NCBI GenBank assembly: GCA_027627225.1
Contig: CM051033.1
Coordinates: 49,474,516 to 49,538,515 of the forward strand
From: Congeria kusceri
Taxonomy: Eukaryota; Mollusca; Bivalvia; Myida; Dreissenidae
Length of the DNA stretch: 64,000 nt
Direction of reading: 5' to 3'
Part shown: positions 57,283 to 64,000 of the stretch, in pieces
Position numbering within the stretch: the first letter of the stretch is position 1
Layout of the letters: each line of letters begins with the position of its first letter
The notes under the pieces: generated by a model
Databases searched by the model: none
What the model saw: only the letters and a program-made list of their open reading frames with translations
What the model was told of the DNA's origin: nothing
Translations under genes and position numbers: made by a program

Positions 57283-58018
57283 ATCTTTGCCTGATCTTAT
57301 CATTAACCCATTGAAGACAATGTTTGCACATGATTTGATGGCATATACTTATAAGAAAATCTTAAAACTAATGCACTAACACAGAAGAGCTTTGTCAAAA
57401 ATATGAAACGTAACTTAATGTAAATGATTCGAGATCTTATTATTTAAGATACGAATCACATGTTTTGGAGGCTTAAATATTACTGACATTACCAGACACA
57501 GACAACCGCCTGCGTAATATGAGCATTTTTTTACACTTGTGATTATATACCTCTCCATTTCATAATTTGTCTAGATATGGATGTACGGTAGACACCAGTT
57601 GCAGCATCCAAGACGTTAAGACGGTTAATAAAACGTCATGTTTCAAATTGAACAAAAGTGTGAGGTCTCTAAATGAGACACAACAGCAGTTTCAAATAGT
57701 ATTATTTTATTGTAATGCTCTTTTAAGCCAAAATGTGATTTATTACATGATCTATAAATAAAACGTTTACAACTGAGCCGTTTTCTGCTGGTTAATATGT
57801 TTCCATATAGACCGGTTTGACTATATTATACACTGCTTTATAAATAAACGTTCAGGACTTGTCTCGATTAGTTGCGCGCATGGTCTAAGTGCATTGTGGT
57901 ATATTTTATAGAGTGGAATTAGTTGTCTATGGAAAAAAAAACATTTCATTTCAATAACATTTTCAATTTCAATAAGAAATAAAATGGCCAATACAATCCG
58001 GATCATATAAAAAGACAG
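57283..58018. other. AT-rich, nothing recognised
   Basis: A plus-strand frame at 57567-57761 and a minus-strand one at 57821-58006 have no features that support coding. Confidence 0.3.
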
Positions 58019-58157
58019 TCATTGACTTATTGGCTGCGAAATATGATGTTGATATAGACCGCAAAATAATTACTGACCTTGGCTATTGCCCCGGTAAAAC
58101 ATGATTATTGTTTGGTCCATATCACATCACAATTCGCAGCCAATAAGTAGGCAATTG
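58019..58157. mobile_element. Palindromic MITE-like element (CTTATTGGCTGCGAA arms)
   Basis: TTGACTTATTGGCTGCGAAA and its complement TTCGCAGCCAATAAGTAGGC flank ~50 bp; the arms extend through GATGTTGATATAGACC / GGTCCATATCACATC. Confidence 0.78.
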
Positions 58158-58736
58158 TATAATATAAAGCAAAATACGTAGATTTTATAACGTAATACCA
58201 CCGCTACGTACATTACATTTTTTTGTCAACGTTGGTTGTTATGAGTGTCTGTTTGTTAATAAGCTACTTTATCCAATGTATGTACACTTTTGCATTAAAT
58301 ATCCTGGACGGTATGGTAATGGAAATAATCAAAATGTTTACATGTTTGTGGTGATCCAGATGAGCGTCTGGATCCACGTTTTATTTAATGGAGCCTTTTG
58401 TTATTGAAATGACACACTGTGCCGTACAACACAGTACTGACTGCTTCGGTTGAGGTCTGCGCATTTTGACTGTTTTCTAGTTTTAAAAGGTGTTTCTGTT
58501 GATATGATGATAATTATGACAATACATATGTGAACAATACGTATGCACTCACTGTAAGGTTGGATTTTAAACGTAAATAATAGCAAATATCATATTTATT
58601 TTAATTTTCACCGGTACTTGTTTAAAAATTATATATGAACCAAGTAAAGATATTCATAGCGCATAATATTTAATAATAGGAAGAAAGTGATCAAGCGTTA
58701 TATCATGTGAAGTAAAGTTGATTGGGATAAAATTAG

Positions 58737-58800
58737 GGATGTCAACGAATAATCGAATATTCGATTATTCGAATTCTTAATCAAATTTTCCAATACAATA
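58737..58800. mobile_element. hAT-like terminal fragment
   Basis: TTAGGGATGTCAACGAATAA opens a perfect 26-bp palindrome at 58746-58771 (AATCGAATATTCGATT core). This start resembles hAT transposon ends from memory. No second end found. Confidence 0.4.
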
Positions 58801-59196
58801 TAGTCTTTCGAATATCAAAATTAAAATAAACAAAAAATATCTTAAAAAATGAAAAACAAAATCATCTGCCACGATAATCTTTTGTTATGACAGTTGTGTT
58901 TTTGACACACAATTGAACACTTTGGGTGCTACAGTGCGCAACTTGTGAACACATATTAAAATCAACGGAAGGTAGATTGACACCTTTGATGTGGACCTAT
59001 ATGTAGTGTGAAGATTCAGTTATGTTTTTAAAGGGAGCATGTCTAGGAAAGTGGATTTCAAGTGTGCATTACGATTAAAACGTTGGAAAAAAATATTACA
59101 AATGACATCAACTAATGTTTAACTAATGTATATATAGATCTAATGTAAAAATCGTTTACGCAGTTTTATTTTTTTTATTTTATATAGTTTGCACTC
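58801..59196. other. AT-rich, nothing recognised
   Basis: No supported exon. Confidence 0.3.
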
Positions 59197-59932
59197 AAGC
59201 TTTAAGCCTCGGCCATAACCCACTGCGGTGGCCGCCGACCGCAGACGAAGGCAAACGCATGCGTTTCGTATGAACTTGTGAAATTTGAACGGGCATCGTG
59301 CGGCCAACTTACGGGCGAGGTGCGTTCGCCGCACGTCTTTCGCGCGTTTTCAGATTAGCAGAACGCAGCTGTGTCTGCGAATCGTGCGAATGACAAGTGT
59401 CTGTCCTACCGACACCGTGCGACTGTGAATTACTTTTTATGTCGACGCATGACCAGCGCATAGTAATCGCACGATCACCGCAAGTTGTACGCACGGTCGC
59501 CGCAAGACAGCAATAGTATTTTGGCAAAAACACGAATATCAATATATTTGTTTTTGCCTAAATATCCTGCATACATAGGTGTCATTTACGACTTTTAATT
59601 TGACATGTATATCACAAGATGCTATGGTTAAATTTTATAAGTTTGTTAATATACATATATTATTTTTCAAGTAGCAGTATGATTGTAAACATCCTGAAAT
59701 AAAGAGATAGTATTGAAAATGTGTTAAATGCATGCAAATAATCGCGGTTATTTATACGAAGCATCAACTTAAGCGCTTGCGCTAATGTCTGTTGCGGTTG
59801 TTGCAGCGACTTTGCGATCGAGAATAACACGCACAGGCGCCGTAGGTCCGATGCACGTTTTTGATAAAAATCTCGACGTAAGCTTGACGTAAGGTCGACG
59901 CAACCCGGTTATGACCGAGGCTTTAAAAAGCT
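59197..59932. mobile_element. ~736-bp element with AAGCCTCGG inverted ends
   Basis: Left end AAGCTTTAAGCCTCGGCCAT, right end (reverse complement) AGCTTTTTAAAGCCTCGGTC; both continue CATAACC. The interior is GC- and CpG-rich for this region (TCGCCGCACGTC, CGATCACCGCAAG), with several short diverged CGCAxG-type repeats. No long frame. A non-autonomous DNA transposon is the best reading. Confidence 0.65.
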
Positions 59933-60384
59933 AAGCAGAATAACGTAGTTTTAAGGGCGGCGCCTACTGTCATTTAGAATAACGAAGCTTTACAAAGCTA
60001 AGCAGATTAGCGTAGTTTTAATGGCGCTGTTACGAAGCATTTTTAATGTTAATTACGAAACATTTTTCTTATACTTTGGTAAATTGGACATAGGCCCACA
60101 TGGTTTGATTGACGTTAATTAAATGAACACACGTCACAAAACCGACATACCGAATTTATTTAACAGTGTTATGTTATTTGTAAATGCCACTGTGACACGG
60201 TTTTCAATCTGAGCACTGTATGTGGTATTTAAACAGGTTTATTATAAACGTTTGTTTTAATAAATGTATTGAAAACCGACTTTCAATAATGCGTTTTAGC
60301 AATACATGTAACATATTGAGCATAATCATAACATGCATGTATACTACTTGTAATAGAAAACGTTTGAACATCAATGTTACCTAC
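59933..60384. other. Non-coding spacer before the satellite
   Basis: Includes a short repeated segment AAAGCTAAGCAGAATAACGTAG (59935) / AAAGCTAAGCAGATTAGCGTAG (59995), then AT-rich DNA. Confidence 0.4.
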
Positions 60385-61560
60385 AAAATACAAAACCTCT
60401 GGGCCTTGTTGTTTCAGTGGAGAAGATTTTTTAAAATCATTTTGCTATTTAACTCTATATAAACCATGTGACCCACGGTGTGTAGTCAGTTTTGACTCCA
60501 GGGACATAATTTGAACAATCTTTGTAGAGAACCAATATACAATGTTACAAACCAAATACCTCTGTGCCTTGCGGTTTAAGAAGAGAATATTTAAAAATAC
60601 ATTTTTGCTATTTAACTCTATATAAGCCATGTGACTCCCGGGGTGTGGCCAGATTTAACCCCAGTGTCATCATTTGAACACAATTTGTAGACGACCACTA
60701 TACCAACCAAATATTAAACCTCTGGGCGTTGTTGTTTCAGACGAGATTTTAAAAATCATTTTGCTTTTCACGTCTATATAAACGATGTGACCCCTGGGGT
60801 GTGGGCAGTTTTGACCCCAGGAGCAGCAATTCAAAAATCTTTGTAGAAAACCACTATACAATGTTACAAACCAAATATGAAACCTATGGGCCTTGCGGTT
60901 TCAGAGGATGAGATTTTTTAAAAGTCATTTTGCTATTTCAGTCAATATAAACCGTGTGACCCCCAGGGCGTGGCCAGTTTTGACCCAGAGGCATCATTTG
61001 AACAAACTTTGTAGAGAACCGCAATATAATATTACATACCAATTATGAAACAACCTCTGGGCCTTGCGGTTTCAGAGGAGGACGTTTTTAAAGTCATTTT
61101 GCTATAACCCAGGGGCATCATTTGAACAATATTTGTAGAGGACCAATATACAATGTTTCCAACCAAATACGAAACCTCTGGGCATTGTGGTTTCAGATGA
61201 ATTTTTTTTAAACATCATTTCGCATTAACGTCAATATAAACCATGTGAGCCCCGGGATGTGGGCAGTATTAACCCCATGTGCATCATATGAACAATCTTT
61301 GTAGAGGACTACTATACAATGTTACATCTCAAATATGAAACCTCTAGGCCCTGCGGTTTCAGAGAAGGAGATTTTTGAAGTCATTTTGCTATGTAAGTCA
61401 ATATAAACCGTGTGACCCCAGGGCGTGGCCAGTTTTGACCCCAGAGGCATCATTTGACAAGCTTGTAGAGAACCGCTACATAATGTTACATACCAAATAT
61501 AAAAACCTCTAGGCCTTGCAGTGTAAACAGTCCTTGTAGAGGTCTACTAGAGGATGACAC
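60385..61560. repeat. ~160-bp satellite, about 7-8 copies (forward orientation)
   Basis: Landmark ACCATGTGACCCC (or variant) at about 60465, 60627, 60781, 60951, 61241 and 61406, with one shortened unit near 61100. Units also carry TTTTGACCCCAGGGGCATCA, TTTGTAGAGGACC and CCTCTGGGCCTTGCGG. Same family as 34390-35010 in the opposite orientation. It lies directly downstream (minus sense) of locus C exon 2. Confidence 0.93.
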
Positions 61561-61654
61561 ATATCAATTATGAAAGCTCCAAGTATTGTGGTTTTAGAGG
61601 AGAAGTTTGTTTTTAATTTTAAGTTTTTAAAACATTTTTTTAGCTCTGATGACC

Positions 61655-61855
61655 TAAATATACAGCGGACCGGAATGTTTTGAACAATTTATAAAGAGGG
61701 TCACCCAAGGATCATTCATGTAAAGTTTGGTGAAAATCTGCCCAGCGGTTTAGGAGGAGATGTTATTTGAACGAAAATGTTGACGCACGACGCACGTCGG
61801 ACGACTGACGACGGACGACAGACAAAAGGCGATCATAAAAGCTCACCATGAGCAC
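61655..61855. repeat. Dispersed repeat ending in GGACGACGG-rich segment
   Basis: AATTTATAAAGAGGGTCACC, GGTGAAAATCTGCCCAGCGG, a GACGCACGACGCACGTCGGA tract, then GGCGATCATAAAAGCTCACC. Related to the units at 11.04-11.64 kb. From memory a common bivalve repeat. Confidence 0.65.
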
Positions 61856-61949
61856 GTTAAAAAACAATAAACGCACTCTCGGTGACTGGAACAATGAAAG
61901 GCTCAACTGGTTGTGGAACACCTTAATTATATATATACTGACTTTTTTC

Positions 61950-63950
61950 TCCCTGTGCCAAGCTGCTTTCCCCATTGTTTTGATTCCGCATTACCTTATT
62001 TTATTACAATATTAATGCAGCAATTTCAGAATTTCTACTGATTTTCTGTGTCTTTTAGGCAATTTAATAGGCATGGTCCATTTAAGTATATTTATTTGTA
62101 AGTCACTTCACAATGTTCACTTTAACATGATATGTTAAATTGTTTTAGGCTAACAATAATGCTTACCTTATGAATGGATTGAGCTGGCGCTTCAGACCTG
62201 TAGAAGAACGAGGCGCACGTGTTTGTGAGTCGATATTTCCGTGCGCACTCAAAGACACTTCTGGTCACGGGCTCTGAGATGACGTGTTCCGCACCCGATT
62301 GGCCATCGAATTGGAAGTTGCACATGAATCTGTCCATCGTGATGTGATTGGATGCATCTAATGCGCCGCCTGTAATAACAAAGTGAAATGCTATTACAAT
62401 CCATTAAAACATGTTAACGCTATTAAAGATACATTGCCCGTCAAACATTAAAGATACATTGCCCGTCAAAATCGTTAGACAATTAAATGTCTTCATAAAT
62501 AATTAAATGCACAAAAACATATTATGACTGAGTATATATAAGTTTACAAAGCAAACTATAATATCAATATAGCCAACTAACGTAATTAAAAACAAAATTT
62601 AAACAAACCTTTAAAATAGTAGAGTCAATTGCTTAAAATTGGGTATAATATTAATGAAAGTTGTTTTTACTACACCAAAGTCATATTATGTTCTTTGGCT
62701 CTATTTGCACATTAAATAATATTATGCTTATTATAATTTATATATTTCTTCATGTTTATGGTTTTGAATGGTAATGTCTCTTTCTTAAGAAACATAAGTG
62801 TTAATAAAATATAAAACGATGATGCCACCGTGAAAATATTTTGTACCTTGTTTACATTATCATTAAAATTGCATATACATCAAATGATAAAGAATTAGTT
62901 TAAATACATTTTAGATTGAAATTATTTCTGTCAAACATTTACGTTTTACTTACATATCAAATGATAGAGTGCACGTTCATTATCTTGCAATATCTATCAT
63001 CCGATGTTGTGACAGCCGTGATAAACTATGGTTGTAATATATAGACCCAACATTGTCCGTTAATAGATTTCCATACCGTTTTCATTGGCACTGTGATATT
63101 GTATTCGATATTTTTTTATACTGCAACCTTACGAAATGTCATAAAATTATGAAAGATGTGACCTAGATAATTCGATTAACTATTCATTTTGCGATTAAAA
63201 TATGAAATGAGCCATTTATTTTAAAATCTGTGTAGGTGTAAACAGGGAAATGCTGGATGATTTCAATGCTGCTACGATCCTCGCGTTTCAAAAGCAAATC
63301 AAACATGCATACCAGATCAGTGCTACATTTAAGCTCGAATACGCAGCTTATTAAAGCAAACATATGCAAGACCAACTCGAAAGGAGAATTCCTGACCAAA
63401 TCAATATGACAAAATTAAGAATAGATTCGCTATTTAGCTTCTCTGCATGGCATAATCTTTACGATGTTTTGCTGTCGGGTTGTTTAGCACAATGTCAATA
63501 TTGGGAAAATAATTCAATGTGTGCACACGTTCGTATTTCGTTCTTTTTCTGTTTAATTAATATGCATAATCATAAACTGGTAGATAAGAAATACTCGTTT
63601 CAGACGCTTTCCTGTTACAGGTATACAGTTCAAACCGTTGTGGCATTGTGGGTATAAATTGACGCCTTTCCATTGGTACATACTCGTTGCAGCGGGTTTT
63701 CCCTTTTGCAGTTTTCAGAAACCACTGCGACCACGATATAAATACTTCCATATCTGGTAAAACATTATTTGTTATAAATATTTGATTGTATTTAGTATTA
63801 TTTGAATAAACTCCCTATAACTTATTGCATTATTGGTCAAGATACATAACTTTAAGATAAGTTTATATTAGCGATTGTGCTTCTCAGCAAGAAGTGATCT
63901 TCACTTTGTTTGATATAGAGTTTTACAAAGAGCACAATGTTCATGAGGGA
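61950..63950. repeat. Duplicated segment paired with 28.0-29.7 kb (direct)
   Basis: Same order and orientation as locus A: 3' flank of exon 2, exon 2, exon 1, 5' block (63236-63310), and the ATATAGAGTT segment at 63915. Confidence 0.85.
62167..62980 (-). pseudogene. Locus C: exons 1-2 of a PAN/lectin-like paralogue, decayed
   Basis: Exon 2 copy 62369-62167 (acceptor cactttgttattacag, donor ATAAG|GTAAGC) is 203 nt, 8 fewer than locus A. The loss, near 62186, falls between two GCC repeats and removes a cysteine codon and the frame. A second cysteine is changed to Tyr (CARKYRL against CAVKCRL). Exon 1 copy 62980-62954 keeps the ATG and the donor GTAAGT but is 1 nt shorter and reads MNVHSII then TGA. 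Exons 3-6 do not follow: a satellite lies there, and exons 3-6 are found inverted at 35.2-37.6 kb (locus B). Conserved PAN segments remain: HVISEPVTRSVFEC and TCASFFYRS. Confidence 0.8.
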
Positions 63951-64000
63951 AAGGGTTTACGGACGTTTCTATTTGTAGTACTTGTCCGTATTGTTTTGTT
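62981..64000. other. 5' flank of locus C
   Basis: Matches the 5' flank of locus A. A minus-strand frame at 63184-63399 overlaps the conserved block but is not open in locus A. AT-rich to the window end, no further gene. Confidence 0.4.

Noticed and set aside
63184..63399. 71-codon minus-strand frame upstream of locus C
   Set aside because: The same block upstream of locus A is not open in that frame; more likely regulatory or UTR.

Overview
The window is AT-rich eukaryotic DNA with no bacterial-style operons. Genes are split into short exons by GT-AG introns. The rest is filled with microsatellites, tandem arrays, palindromic MITE-like elements and non-LTR retrotransposons. The secreted PAN, C-type-lectin-like and mucin-like proteins, the TRIM-type propeller exon, the molluscan-looking ~160-bp satellite and a MITE at 15.04-15.23 kb (a type I remember from dreissenid/heterodont bivalves) point to a bivalve, possibly a zebra/quagga mussel. 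The species is inference from memory.

Layout. 0.3-4.7 kb, minus strand: three phase-compatible exons of a secreted protein (signal peptide, Cys-containing SH3-like domain, Thr/Ser-rich mucin domain), continuing past the left edge. 5-9.2 kb: dispersed repeats, a ~32-bp array and a 49-bp satellite. 10.0-12.0 kb: a foldback-like element. 17.9-29.0 kb, minus strand: a complete six-exon gene (locus A) for a predicted 208-aa secreted PAN/apple plus C-type-lectin-like protein. Its third intron holds a 7.0-kb non-LTR retrotransposon (19,605-26,639, plus strand) flanked by an 11-bp target-site duplication. 35.2-37.6 kb, plus strand: exons 3-6 of a decayed paralogue (locus B). 48 kb: a TRIM/NHL-like propeller exon. 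49.2-51.6 kb: a decayed LINE. 54.6-56.4 kb, minus strand: a candidate two-exon gene for a 74-aa protein of unknown family. 62.2-63.0 kb, minus strand: exons 1-2 of a decayed paralogue (locus C).

Main interpretation. Loci B and C look like two halves of one duplicated gene. The interval 35.2-54.2 kb matches 7.7-27.1 kb in inverted orientation at many separate anchors, while 61.95-63.95 kb matches 28.0-29.7 kb in direct orientation. The same ~160-bp satellite lies directly before exon 3 of B (34.39-35.01 kb) and directly after exon 2 of C (60.39-61.56 kb), in opposite orientations. The simplest history is a tandem duplication of a >20-kb unit, gain of satellite in intron 2 of the second copy, then a ~26-kb inversion with a breakpoint in that satellite. 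Both halves then decayed.

All exon models come from reading splice sites, phases and paralogue conservation by eye. No transcript data or database searches were available.
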